A stretch of DNA of 64,000 bases, taken from assembly GCA_049302185.1 (NCBI GenBank), contig JBAQLV010000030.1, forward strand, positions 1 to 64,000. Reading direction: 5' to 3'. Made by a program: the position numbers and the translations under genes. Below, piece after piece: positions 24,713 through 32,652 of the stretch (positions are counted from its first letter, which is position 1; each line of letters begins with the position of its first letter). The notes under the pieces were generated by a model. It ran no database searches and had not been told where the DNA came from. It saw only the letters and a list, made by a program, of their open reading frames with translations. Origin of the DNA: UBA1546 sp049302185 (GTDB lineage: Bacteria; Nitrospirota; Thermodesulfovibrionia; Thermodesulfovibrionales; UBA1546).

Positions 24713-24768
24713 GTGTCAGTGAATAGTGAACAGTTACTTACTACGATTCACTAACAACTATTCACTAA
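24713..24768. repeat. GTGAATAGT/ACTATTCAC inverted repeat after folE
   Basis: GTCAGTGAATAGTGAACAGT is answered by ACGATTCACTAACAACTATT and CACT. It is a hairpin of two tandem units per arm, in the style of the other tandem inverted elements. Confidence 0.7.
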
Positions 24769-24769
24769 A

Positions 24770-24906
24770 TAGAGTCTGTTTATAAATTATGACTTACATA
24801 ATCTGTCATTCCCCGACTTGATCGGGGAATCCAGTCTTTTCAAAGGATTCTGGATTGTCTGGTCAAGCCAGACAATGACAAAACACGAGTTTAGAAACAG
24901 ACTCTA
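24770..24906. mobile_element. MITE-like element with 17-bp terminal inverted repeats enclosing a REP palindrome
   Basis: The ends are TAGAGTCTGTTTATAAA (24770-24786) and TTTAGAAACAGACTCTA (24890-24906), complementary at 15 of 17 positions. Inside is a REP-like unit (24802-24880) with GTCATTCCCCGACTTGATCG...GGGGAATCC and TCTGGATTGTCTGGTCAAGC...CAGACAATGAC. No coding capacity. It lies between folE and folD, ending 7 bases before the folD ribosome-binding site. Confidence 0.65.
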
Positions 24907-24920
24907 AATAAGGAGGAACT

Positions 24921-25787
24921 ATGACAGCACAATTAATTGACGGCAAAAAAGTAGCGGCAGATATTAGGGCTAAGTTAAAGATCGAGATTGAGGAGCTTAA
25001 GTCTAAAGGAATTCATCCGGGTCTTGCTGTTGTGCTTGTAGGAGAAAATCCTGCGTCACAGAAATATGTTGCAGCAAAAGAAAAGGCCTGCGCTGAAATA
25101 GGCGTAGCAAGCTTTGCCCACAAAATACCGGCCACAACAACACAGGAAGAACTGGGAAAACTCATCGACCGGCTTAATAATGACACAAAGGTAAATGGCA
25201 TACTTGTCCAGCTTCCACTTCCCAAGCATTTGAATGAAAAAGAGGTAATGAATAAGATATCTCCTGCAAAGGATGTTGACGGGTTCGGGCCTGATGCCCT
25301 CGGAAAACTTGTGCTTGATGAACCCGGGTTTATTGCGTGCACTCCTCACGGCGCAATGAAAATGCTTGAGGCATACGGCATTGATCCAAAGGGAAAACAT
25401 GCGGTTATCGTAGGCAGGAGCGTAATTGTTGGAAAACCTCTTGCGTTGCTTCTGCTCAGAAAACACGCAACAGTCACTATTTGCCACAGCAGAACACCTA
25501 ATCTTAAGGAAGAATGTCTCAGGGCAGACATACTGTGCGTTGCGGTAGGCAAGGCAAAAACCATTACAGGCGACATGGTGAAAGAAGGCGCTGCGGTTAT
25601 AGACATCGGCATAAATGTAACACCGGAAGGCAAGATAGTAGGAGATGTGGATTTTGAGGCTGCAAAAGAGCGTGCAGGCTACATAACGCCTGTGCCAGGA
25701 GGCGCAGGGCCTATGACGATAGCAATGCTTATGTATAACACCGTTCTTGCTGCAAAGATGGCTGCGGGCATGAAAGTAGAGATATAG
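24921..25787 (+). CDS. folD: Bifunctional methylenetetrahydrofolate dehydrogenase/cyclohydrolase
   Basis: Interconverts methylene-, methenyl- and formyl-tetrahydrofolate. It has 288 residues. Motifs are GLAVVLVGENPASQKYVAAKEKA (in two parts) near 34-56 with the catalytic lysine region YVAAKEKAC, GILVQLPLPKHL near 93, and the dinucleotide-binding GRSVIVGKPLALLLL near 164, ending in TPVPGGAGPMTIAMLMYNT. A strong binding site AGGAGG precedes the ATG. In anaerobes with CO dehydrogenase/acetyl-CoA synthase it can serve the methyl branch of the Wood-Ljungdahl pathway; that link is inference. Confidence 0.97.
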   Translation: MTAQLIDGKKVAADIRAKLKIEIEELKSKGIHPGLAVVLVGENPASQKYVAAKEKACAEIGVASFAHKIPATTTQEELGKLIDRLNNDTKVNGILVQLPLPKHLNEKEVMNKISPAKDVDGFGPDALGKLVLDEPGFIACTPHGAMKMLEAYGIDPKGKHAVIVGRSVIVGKPLALLLLRKHATVTICHSRTPNLKEECLRADILCVAVGKAKTITGDMVKEGAAVIDIGINVTPEGKIVGDVDFEAAKERAGYITPVPGGAGPMTIAMLMYNTVLAAKMAAGMKVEI

Positions 25788-25934
25788 TTTAGATTATTGT
25801 TTGAGCGGCCTTGCCCCAACGGAATTTTACGAAAAAGAGGATGCTGAAAATGTATAAGCTCCGCTTTGATGCTTCTTATCTATCGGAAATTCTTTCAGAT
25901 GTTTTCCCCTTCTCAAAATATCATAGGGACTGTG

Positions 25935-26237
25935 TTAGCGTGGCATTTTGTATAAATCATCGTGGCCGAGGATTCGTAGTAGTAAGATACCAGCAGACCA
26001 ATCCGGATTTCCAGAAGGCAGAAACCCCAGAGGCTCTAACGAAACCCTGTATCTTTTGTCAACTCTGACCGACCATGCCGTCGGGTCGTTAACTATACGT
26101 TCAAGATTCAGACCCGGGTGAAGGAGATTATTTTCTATAAGTACAAGAGTCTTGGCTATCTTTTTCCGGATTGCAGCATTTGAACGGAATTTTTCTGCAT
26201 CATCAAGAAACTTTTTACTCGGAATCAGCTTCGGCAC
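25935..26237 (-). CDS. RelE/ParE-type toxin of a toxin-antitoxin pair
   Basis: Small basic protein of 100 residues with the RelE/ParE superfamily pattern: N-terminal helices (KKFLDDAEKFRSNAAIRKKIAKTL), then strands with WSVRVDKRYRVSLE and the C-terminal LLRILGHDDLYK. Such toxins are mRNA interferases or gyrase poisons; which one cannot be told. Its ATG lies 23 bases inside the 3' end of the antitoxin gene, so the pair is translationally coupled. The C-terminal HDDLYK recalls the common HDDVYR/HDEVY ending of RelE relatives. Confidence 0.82.
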   Translation of the reverse strand: MPKLIPSKKFLDDAEKFRSNAAIRKKIAKTLVLIENNLLHPGLNLERIVNDPTAWSVRVDKRYRVSLEPLGFLPSGNPDWSAGILLLRILGHDDLYKMPR

Positions 26238-26478
26238 TCTTCATTTCCTTAACAAGCCACTCTGGCAATTTGCCTTTTCCGCTTCGTCTTGCCTCTTGTA
26301 ATTTTGACAACCCCTTGTCACTTAGTCTGATTGTTGGGTATATAGCAACAGGACAAAGCACAATGGCGCCGCTTTTTGAGAGAGAAATATCAAGGTATGC
26401 GCCCTTTTCCAGCTTAAGCCTTTTTCTGACCTCGGCAGGCAGGTTAATGCTTCCACGTTTATCTATAGCTATTAGCAT
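26215..26478 (-). CDS. AbrB/MazE-type antitoxin
   Basis: Protein of 87 residues with an N-terminal AbrB/MazE/SpoVT swapped-hairpin DNA-binding domain (MLIAIDKRGSINLPAEVRKRLKLEKGAYLDI in two parts) and a charged C-terminal tail that would neutralise the toxin. GGAGGGG precedes the ATG, and a near-consensus promoter lies at 26501-26529. Pairing an AbrB-type antitoxin with a RelE-type toxin is less common than with MazF. It most likely represses its own promoter through the TGTCA repeats at 26516-26536. Confidence 0.85.
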   Translation of the reverse strand: MLIAIDKRGSINLPAEVRKRLKLEKGAYLDISLSKSGAIVLCPVAIYPTIRLSDKGLSKLQEARRSGKGKLPEWLVKEMKSAEADSE

Positions 26479-26500
26479 TTCCCCTCCACTTTTTTATTAA

Positions 26501-26529
26501 AGAATAACAGGGCTGTGTCATTTTGTCAA
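26501..26529 (-). promoter_or_regulatory. Sigma-70 promoter of the toxin-antitoxin operon
   Basis: On the minus strand TTGACA, exactly 17 bases, then TATTCT; transcription would start near 26494. The antitoxin ATG is at 26478. Confidence 0.8.
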
Positions 26530-26536
26530 TATGTCA
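26516..26536. promoter_or_regulatory. Candidate antitoxin operator: three TGTCA direct repeats
   Basis: TGTCA occurs at 26516, 26524 and 26532, each 8 bases apart, overlapping the -35 box of the toxin-antitoxin promoter. An autoregulatory operator is the natural reading, but this is inference. Confidence 0.5.
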
Positions 26537-27020
26537 TGAGGAATCTGCCTCTTCGAGCTCTCAAGTAAAGAATAATATTTGCAAATAGACTTAGCAACTA
26601 AAAAGCATCCTGTTGTTGAATTTTCTTGCAATCCCCATCAATAAATGGTAAAAATTTATAACACTGCAACAAGGAGGAGACTATGGCTAAACTTCCGGGG
26701 CAATATATCAGCATCAGAAAAAGGTTTAAAAAATATTTCAAGGCTGCGGAAGCCCCGCATGAAAACTTGTAATGTCCTTATATATCGTACTAACATCCGC
26801 ACTCTTACAAAGGTAGTTTAATATTGCCGAAAGACAGACACCGCCTCCCAGTTTTACTTCTTCAGTCCCTTAAGCCGCTCTTTAACTTTGTTTTTCAGGG
26901 ATTCGTCAGACGACAGATTAAGAAAAGTATGATAGCGGCTTTCTTCTAAAGCGATAAGTCTGAGGCGTTTTAACTGTCTCTCTCTTGTCCCTTGATTCCT
27001 CTTCCGCTTTTTTGAGAGCC
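26537..27020. other. Gene-poor stretch with two gene remnants
   Basis: About 480 bases between the toxin-antitoxin promoter and lolA. The rightward short ORF at 26683-26772 and the leftward broken gene at 26854-27037 lie here. Nothing else is recognisable. It looks like decayed DNA next to a toxin-antitoxin pair. Confidence 0.5.
26683..26772 (+). CDS. Short ORF with strong ribosome-binding site, likely 5' remnant of a longer gene
   Basis: ATG 26683 with AAGGAGGAGACT upstream encodes 29 residues starting MAKLPGQYISIRKRFKKYFK. The pattern recalls the N-terminus of small carboxymuconolactone-decarboxylase-like proteins, but the reading frame stops early and nothing similar continues downstream. 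It is best read as a truncated gene; a real small basic protein is possible. Confidence 0.4.
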   Translation: MAKLPGQYISIRKRFKKYFKAAEAPHENL

Positions 27021-27037
27021 TTAAAAATTATGCTCAT
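26854..27037 (-). pseudogene. Broken gene after lolA (MSIIFKALKKAE type N-terminus)
   Basis: An ATG at 27037, inside the end of lolA, opens a 39-codon frame ending at 26918 and starting MSIIFKALKKAEEESRDKRE, which resembles the N-terminus of GspB/PilP-like and related secretion proteins. A second frame without a start codon continues to 26854 and encodes a basic helical stretch (QLKRLRLIALEESRYHTFL...KERLKGLKK). The two frames overlap in a way that fits a frameshifted, shortened gene. Confidence 0.4.
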
Positions 27038-27689
27038 AGATGTTCACTCCTTCAGGCAAAGAAAAATCAAAGGCCGCATCTTTAATGCCTGTGTTTATCT
27101 CAATATCTTTAAGCTGTATCTCAATCCTGTTTGAACGCATGTCATTTATTATAAAAGATTTTATAGGAAAGTCTTCATCGGATGTTTCTATCTCCACAGA
27201 AACGATATTGCCCATAGGCTTTTTAGGGATAAGAACCAGTTTTTTATTTTTCTTAGTTATATTGAATTCCTCCCTTACCTTTCCAAACCCGCTTAGCAGA
27301 GCAACAGGAGCCTGACCGTATGTCTGTCTGCTGAAAGCGCTTTTGAACGCCTGTTTCTCCGCCTTTTTATATATCAGGATCTTATCGCCATTTATTATAA
27401 TCTCCTGCGGCTTATCACCCTTGTATTCCCATCTCATCTTTGAAGGCCTCTTTATAAAAAGAACGCCTTTGTATGTGTCTGTCCTGCCAAGGTCTTTCAT
27501 ATAGTTCTTCTGGACAAAGCCGGCTTTCATATCGCTTATATTCCTGTAAGCCTCCTGAATCCTTGCAATCTCATCAGCAGCAAAGACAGGTGTCAGGTGC
27601 CAGGTGACAGGAGCCAGTATAAAAACTATAAAAAATAGTACTATACCTGAAACCTGAAACCTAAGACCTGAAACCTGTCTTTTAATCAT
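27021..27689 (-). CDS. lolA: Outer-membrane lipoprotein carrier protein LolA-like
   Basis: Periplasmic chaperone that ferries lipoproteins from the LolCDE complex to the outer membrane. It has 222 residues. The mature part begins near AADEIARIQEAYRNISDMKAGFVQK and has the LolA pattern YKGVLFIKRPSKMRWEYKGDKPQEIIINGDKILIYKK (cited in parts) with SFIINDMRSNRIEIQLKDIEIN later. The N-terminus is unusual: MIKRQVSGLRFQVSG and later APVTWHLTPV are translated repeat arms (27588-27682), so a repeat element supplies both ends of the signal peptide around a natural hydrophobic core (IVLFFIVFIL). It overlaps ftsK by four bases. Confidence 0.88.
   Translation of the reverse strand: MIKRQVSGLRFQVSGIVLFFIVFILAPVTWHLTPVFAADEIARIQEAYRNISDMKAGFVQKNYMKDLGRTDTYKGVLFIKRPSKMRWEYKGDKPQEIIINGDKILIYKKAEKQAFKSAFSRQTYGQAPVALLSGFGKVREEFNITKKNKKLVLIPKKPMGNIVSVEIETSDEDFPIKSFIINDMRSNRIEIQLKDIEINTGIKDAAFDFSLPEGVNIYEHNF
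27588..27682. repeat. CAGGTG/ACCTGAAACCTG inverted tandem repeat forming the lolA signal peptide region
   Basis: GACAGGTGTCAGGTGCCAGG and TGACAGG units (27588-27612) face ACCTGAAACCTGAAACCTAA and GACCTGAAACCTG units (27646-27682). Both arms lie inside the coding region of the lolA signal peptide. Confidence 0.85.
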
Positions 27690-29731
27690 CTTCTTCTCCT
27701 AAGAAAATCTCTGGGTTTGCCTGCGCCTTTCGGCATGCCCACAAGCCCGTCTTCCTCCATCAGTTCCATAATACGCGCAGCCCTGTTATAGCCTATCTTA
27801 AGCCGCCTCTGGATTGACGATATGGACACCTCACCCGCAGACTCTGCATGTTCCACTGCCTTATGATACATCTCATCCCTTTCGGCAGAGGGCTCGTTAT
27901 CCATCGGCTCTTCTATCCGTATATTTTCGAATATGGAATAATCCGGGACTCCCTGTGACCTGATAAAGTCTGTAACGGCTTTTATCTCATCTTCTGTGAT
28001 GAGCGCGCCGTGTATGCGTATTATCTTTGTCCCCGGAAGCATGAAAAGCATATCGCCCTTACCGAGAAGCTGTTCAGCGCCCTGCGCATCAAGGATAGTC
28101 CTTGAATCTATCCTCGTGGTAACCTGGAACGAGATCCTTGCCGGGAAATTAGCCTTAATGACACCTGTTATAACATCAACCGACGGCCTCTGTGTTGCAA
28201 GGACAAGATGTATGCCTGATGCGCGCGCCATCTGTGCAAGCCTTGCTATGGCATCCTCAACTTCATTCGCAGAGGCGAACATCAGGTCTGCAAGCTCATC
28301 TATAAAGATAACGATATAAGGCAGCTGCTCGTCCTCTGAAACCAGTTTATTATAGTTTTCTATGTTCTTTGCGCTTTTCTCAGCAAGCAGTCTGTATCTA
28401 TTCTCCATTTCAAAGACCATCTTCCGCAGCGCCTCTGCCGCCTCTTTCGGATTTGTTATGACAGGCGAGATAAGATGCGGTATGCCTTCATAAGCGGAAA
28501 GTTCAAGGAGCTTAGGGTCTATCATCAGCATCTTAACCTCTTTCGGAGAAGCCTTATAAAGAATGCTCATCACCATAGAGTTTATGGATACGCTCTTGCC
28601 CGAGCCTGTGGCTCCTGCAACAAGAAGATGCGGCATCTTCGCAAGGTCAGCAACAACAGGAAGGCCGAATATGTCTTTTCCCAGCGCCAGCGTGAGTCTT
28701 GAATGGTTTTTCTTAAAGCTGTCCGAAGATATAATTTCTCTCAGGGATACTGTATCGCGCAGCCTGTTCGGCACCTCAATCCCTATGGCTGACTTGCCGG
28801 AAATCGTAGACACCCTTACTCCGGGAGCCTTGAGCGCAAGCGCAAGGTCATCAGACAGTGAAACAACCCTGTTTATCTTTATCCCTGGTGCAGGCTCAAA
28901 CTCATACATAGTCACAACAGGGCCTGCCTGCACTTGTGTTATCTTTCCATCTACATCAAAATCGGAGAGTTTCTGTACAAGCAGAGAAGAGCTTGTCAGA
29001 AGTTCATCCTTTGACGGCCTTATCCCTGAGTCGTAAATATTAAGCATATCTAAAGAAGGCAGTGTATAATCTCCTCTCTTGCCCGGCTTTACAGCTTCAT
29101 GCCTGAACAAAGGCATCGGCTGCTGCATAGAACCTGTTAGATAAGATTCATCCTGAACAATGTTATCTTCAATCAGCGGCTCTTCTGAAGGCTTATCTTC
29201 AATTGCCTCATTCTTCCTGCCCCTCAATACAAGCGATACCAATGATACTGGGCTGAGAAGCACAATGGAAGACAGAAATACTGCCAGCGAAAAAATATAC
29301 GCTCCGGGTATTGATAAAAGATTTCTTATAAAATCCGAGATGAACAGGCCTGTTATGCCTCCCGGATTACTCTCAACCTTAAGATTAAACGTTGCTGACA
29401 TCAGAGACAAAAGGATGGAAGAAGACAGGACAAAAAGCAGTGCGCCTATCAAATGTATCCTGTGGCCTTCTTTTCTGAGGAGTCTCTTAACGCCGTATAC
29501 AACTATAAACAGCGGAATAGCAAAGGCTGATATGCCTATAATCATCAGCAAAGCATCTGTCATATAAGCTCCTACTATACCGCCGTAGTTCTTTGTGAAA
29601 GAGTTAGTAAACGTGAAAAGAGAAGGGTCCCATTTTTTGTGGGTTACAAGGCTCAGTCCGATGTAAATACCGCCTAAAATTGAGACGATACCCAGAACCT
29701 CTTCCTTAATTCTTTTTATCCTTTCAGCCAT
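27686..29731 (-). CDS. ftsK: DNA translocase FtsK/SpoIIIE
   Basis: Septal DNA pump that clears and aligns chromosome ends at division. It has 681 residues. Four N-terminal membrane segments (about 10-175) are followed by a short linker, the beta/motor RecA-like domain with Walker A LLVAGATGSGKSVSINSM near 372 and Walker B YIVIFIDELADLM, and the C-terminal gamma winged helix (VSISSIQRRLKIGYNRAARIMELMEEDGLVG) that reads KOPS sites. The linker is shorter than in E. coli, as in most phyla. It overlaps uppP by 16 bases and lolA by 4, so all three are one transcription unit. Confidence 0.96.
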   Translation of the reverse strand: MAERIKRIKEEVLGIVSILGGIYIGLSLVTHKKWDPSLFTFTNSFTKNYGGIVGAYMTDALLMIIGISAFAIPLFIVVYGVKRLLRKEGHRIHLIGALLFVLSSSILLSLMSATFNLKVESNPGGITGLFISDFIRNLLSIPGAYIFSLAVFLSSIVLLSPVSLVSLVLRGRKNEAIEDKPSEEPLIEDNIVQDESYLTGSMQQPMPLFRHEAVKPGKRGDYTLPSLDMLNIYDSGIRPSKDELLTSSSLLVQKLSDFDVDGKITQVQAGPVVTMYEFEPAPGIKINRVVSLSDDLALALKAPGVRVSTISGKSAIGIEVPNRLRDTVSLREIISSDSFKKNHSRLTLALGKDIFGLPVVADLAKMPHLLVAGATGSGKSVSINSMVMSILYKASPKEVKMLMIDPKLLELSAYEGIPHLISPVITNPKEAAEALRKMVFEMENRYRLLAEKSAKNIENYNKLVSEDEQLPYIVIFIDELADLMFASANEVEDAIARLAQMARASGIHLVLATQRPSVDVITGVIKANFPARISFQVTTRIDSRTILDAQGAEQLLGKGDMLFMLPGTKIIRIHGALITEDEIKAVTDFIRSQGVPDYSIFENIRIEEPMDNEPSAERDEMYHKAVEHAESAGEVSISSIQRRLKIGYNRAARIMELMEEDGLVGMPKGAGKPRDFLRRRR

Positions 29732-30483
29732 ATCCCTCCAATGATTATAACTGCAAGAACAAATCTATAATACACAAAAATATTCAGGGGATGCTTCCTT
29801 AAAAAATACAGGAGAAATTTTATTGCGATAAATCCTGTTACACCGGAAGCAGCAAATCCTGCGATGAAAAGGTTAAGGTCATAGCTTTCTGCATTGAAGA
29901 TTAATTTTCTTCCCTCAAGAAGCGTTGCTCCAAAGATAACAGGCGTTGAGAGAAGAAACGAAAAACGCGCTGACGCTTCCCTTTCAAGGCCTCTGAAAAG
30001 ACCTGCTGAAATCGTAATTCCGGAGCGGGATACTCCCGGGATAAGGGCTACTGCCTGTGAAACTCCTATTATTACCGCATCAGAGAATGTCATGTCTTTG
30101 ATTTCTCTTCCTCTTTTCCATCTCTCAGAAATCAGCATAACAATCCCGAACAATACAAGAGTGAAGACTATAATCAAAGGGCTTCTAAGCGTTGTTTCTA
30201 CTGCATCTTTAAGCAGAATTCCCGCTATGCCGGCGGGCAGAGTTGCCACAACAAGAAACGCAAGCAGTTTTCTGTTATTGAGAAGTATCTCAACCCAGTC
30301 TTTCCAGAAACAGATTATGAGGGCTAACAGTGTCCCTGCATGAAGGGCTACATCAAATGTGAGCAAATCAATATCGCCTTTCCATCCGAAGAACCATGGG
30401 AATAATATCAGGTGTGCCGTGCTGCTTACAGGCAGGAATTCCGTGAATCCCTGAACAATCCCAAGAATTATCGCCTCTAACAT
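29716..30483 (-). CDS. uppP: Undecaprenyl-diphosphatase UppP/BacA
   Basis: Recycles undecaprenyl pyrophosphate to the monophosphate carrier for peptidoglycan and other glycans. It has 255 residues and about eight membrane helices. Signature motifs are the N-terminal GIVQGFTEFLPVSSTAHLIL near 8-27 and the second PGVSRSGITISAGLFRGLERE near 150-170. It overlaps the 5' end of ftsK. Together with the PAP2-ArnT fusion at 8140 it shows two separate ways to process undecaprenyl phosphates. Confidence 0.97.
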   Translation of the reverse strand: MLEAIILGIVQGFTEFLPVSSTAHLILFPWFFGWKGDIDLLTFDVALHAGTLLALIICFWKDWVEILLNNRKLLAFLVVATLPAGIAGILLKDAVETTLRSPLIIVFTLVLFGIVMLISERWKRGREIKDMTFSDAVIIGVSQAVALIPGVSRSGITISAGLFRGLEREASARFSFLLSTPVIFGATLLEGRKLIFNAESYDLNLFIAGFAASGVTGFIAIKFLLYFLRKHPLNIFVYYRFVLAVIIIGGIWLKG

Positions 30484-30515
30484 TGTGTGTAATTATAACA
30501 GATTCAGGATGAAAC

Positions 30516-30938
30516 CTACCGCCGGAATAAACCGTGACACCTAACGCACATATTGAGAAGCCTGCTGACCTGCCTCTGAACAGCCTTCATGTTTTTCTTC
30601 TTGGATGCATCAACAAGGATTTCCACCTCATGGTGAAACCTGTTATCCATCCTTACAAATACCTTAAACAGGCTCTGGTTTTTAGGAAGAATTATTTTTT
30701 CTCTCTCTTTTACAGCGTGTTCCACCTGCTCTCTTACTTTATGAACATCCTCAAATGCCGGTGCAATTCTTTCGAGCTGATTCAATACAACCGCATCAAT
30801 CGCTGTTTTGAATGCCTTATCAAGCGCAACCATCTCCTTCATAATAAGGTTTTGTGATTCCTGTTTATCGGCTCCGTATGCAATACCTGTTAAAAAAACA
30901 GCCGCAAGTACAATAATAAAAGATAGCCTTTTCATCAT
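30516..30938 (-). CDS. Class II cytochrome c (c'/c-556-like), single haem
   Basis: Small exported protein of 140 residues. An N-terminal signal peptide (about 1-22, cleaved near AYGAD) is followed by a mostly helical domain and a single haem-binding motif CVRCH at 131-135, close to the C-terminus. That layout fits the four-helix-bundle cytochrome c' or c-556 family. Electron partner unknown. CcdA (13130-13852) could support its maturation. GGGAGGGT precedes the ATG. It lies between RNase J and uppP in a leftward series with 32-36 base gaps, so co-transcription is possible. Confidence 0.78.
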   Translation of the reverse strand: MMKRLSFIIVLAAVFLTGIAYGADKQESQNLIMKEMVALDKAFKTAIDAVVLNQLERIAPAFEDVHKVREQVEHAVKEREKIILPKNQSLFKVFVRMDNRFHHEVEILVDASKKKNMKAVQRQVSRLLNMCVRCHGLFRR

Positions 30939-30974
30939 ACCCTCCCTGCCTTTTCAGAAATCATTAGTTTATTT

Positions 30975-32630
30975 TTACACCTCAAATATTATCGGCATTA
31001 TCATAGGGCTTCTTTCCATTGTGTTCCTGAGATACTTTTTGAGTGCGCTTCTAATCTTGGCTTTAACAAGAGAGGAGTCTGACATTATCTCCCTGCCAAG
31101 TTCTTTCAGCGTATCAGAGACAAGGCTGTTAACATTATTGAGGAGCTCAGGCGATGCGTCTTCAAATACAAAACCCCTTGTTATTATGTCAGGACCGGAG
31201 ACAACCCTGCCTGTGAGTTTCTCAACCGCAATTATCACAAGCACAATACCGTCATACGCAAGCCTCTGCCTGTCGCGAAGAACCATGCCTTCGACATCTC
31301 CAACTCCCTTGCCGTCAATAAATACCCTGCCTGAATTCACCCTGCCGTTTTTCTTTGCCCCGTCTTTTGATACCTCAAGCCTCTCGCCGTTTTCAAGTAT
31401 AAATACATTTTCTCTCGGAATGCCGACTTTCTCGGCAAGGCGTGAGTGATATACAAGATGCCTGTATTCGCCGTGAATGGGGATGAAGTATTTTGGTTTC
31501 ACCAGATTGAGCATGAGCTTAAGCTCTTCCTTTGATGCATGCCCTGAGACGTGTATCTCTGAAACTTTTTCATATATAACGTTTGCGCCTCTCTTGAAGA
31601 GATGGTTTATAATCCTTCCTATTGACCGCTCATTTCCCGGGATCATCTTTGCTGAAAGTATTACTGTATCTCCATGCTTGGCTTTTATATTTTTATGCTC
31701 ATCGGTAGCTATCCTTGAAAGCACGCTCATCGGTTCGCCCTGACTGCCAGTTGTTATAATCACTACCTCTCTGTCTTCAAGCTTTTTTAAATCCTCGAGC
31801 CTGAGCCATGTCTCTCTCGGTATCTGGAGATAGCCAAGGTCAAGGGCAATCTGCGCATTTGAGACAATACTCCTGCCGCAGAGAATTACTTTTCTGCCAA
31901 ACTTTACTGCAACGTCAATCGCCTGCTGAATCCTGTGTATGTTTGAGGCAAAAGTCGCAATTATTATCCTCCCGTGCGCCTTTGAGAAGATGTCCTCAAA
32001 TGCACGACTTACTTCCTTTTCGGAAAATGTAAATCCACCTTTTTCAGCATTCGTGCTGTCAGAAAGCAGCACGAGGGTGCCTTTCTCTCCATATTCGGAA
32101 AACTTGTGGAAATCCATCAATTGCCCGTCAACAGGCGTCGGGTCAAGTTTGAAATCTCCTGTATGCACAACCTTTCCAAGAGGCGTATCTATCCCCAATC
32201 CCACACCGTCAACAATGCTGTGGGTCACGCGCACAAACTCTATTGAAAACACTCCGAGGTTCACCGCATCCCTCGGCTTTACAGGAATGAGTGTGGCATT
32301 TTCAAGAGAATGTTCTTTCAGTTTTTCTTTAACAAGTCCGAGTGTGAGCGGAGTACCATAGATTGGCACATCTATTTCTTTTAAAAGAAAAGGAAGTGCG
32401 CCTGTGTGGTCTTCATGCCCGTGGGTGAGCACAACCCCTTTTATTTTATCCTTGTTTTCGATGAGGTAAGAAAAATCAGGAATGACAAAATCAACGCCGA
32501 GCATGTCCTCTTCAGGGAACATCAGCCCGGCATCTACAATAATGAGGTCGTTTCCGTATTCCATGACAGTCATGTTGAGGCCTATCTCCTCAACACCGCC
32601 GAGAGGGATAATAGAGAGGGTATTTACCAT
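30975..32630 (-). CDS. rnj: Ribonuclease J
   Basis: Metallo-beta-lactamase/beta-CASP endo- and 5'-exoribonuclease for mRNA decay and rRNA processing, 551 residues. The metal motif is LTHGHEDHTGAL near 68, with further motifs HTGDFKLDPTP, LSDSTNAEKGGFTFSE, and the beta-CASP ATFASNIHRI and GSQGEPMSVLSRIA; HVSGHAS and IPIHGEYRH follow. The C-terminal domain is of normal length. It is 22 bases downstream of rtcB, which places an RNA decay enzyme beside an RNA ligase and its activator archease. Confidence 0.96.
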   Translation of the reverse strand: MVNTLSIIPLGGVEEIGLNMTVMEYGNDLIIVDAGLMFPEEDMLGVDFVIPDFSYLIENKDKIKGVVLTHGHEDHTGALPFLLKEIDVPIYGTPLTLGLVKEKLKEHSLENATLIPVKPRDAVNLGVFSIEFVRVTHSIVDGVGLGIDTPLGKVVHTGDFKLDPTPVDGQLMDFHKFSEYGEKGTLVLLSDSTNAEKGGFTFSEKEVSRAFEDIFSKAHGRIIIATFASNIHRIQQAIDVAVKFGRKVILCGRSIVSNAQIALDLGYLQIPRETWLRLEDLKKLEDREVVIITTGSQGEPMSVLSRIATDEHKNIKAKHGDTVILSAKMIPGNERSIGRIINHLFKRGANVIYEKVSEIHVSGHASKEELKLMLNLVKPKYFIPIHGEYRHLVYHSRLAEKVGIPRENVFILENGERLEVSKDGAKKNGRVNSGRVFIDGKGVGDVEGMVLRDRQRLAYDGIVLVIIAVEKLTGRVVSGPDIITRGFVFEDASPELLNNVNSLVSDTLKELGREIMSDSSLVKAKIRSALKKYLRNTMERSPMIMPIIFEV

Positions 32631-32652
32631 TGAGAACGATTATATCAGATTT

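Noticed and set aside
25811..26068. Rightward open frame of 85 codons after folD
   Set aside because: It overlaps most of the RelE-type toxin gene antisense and its wording has no family pattern.
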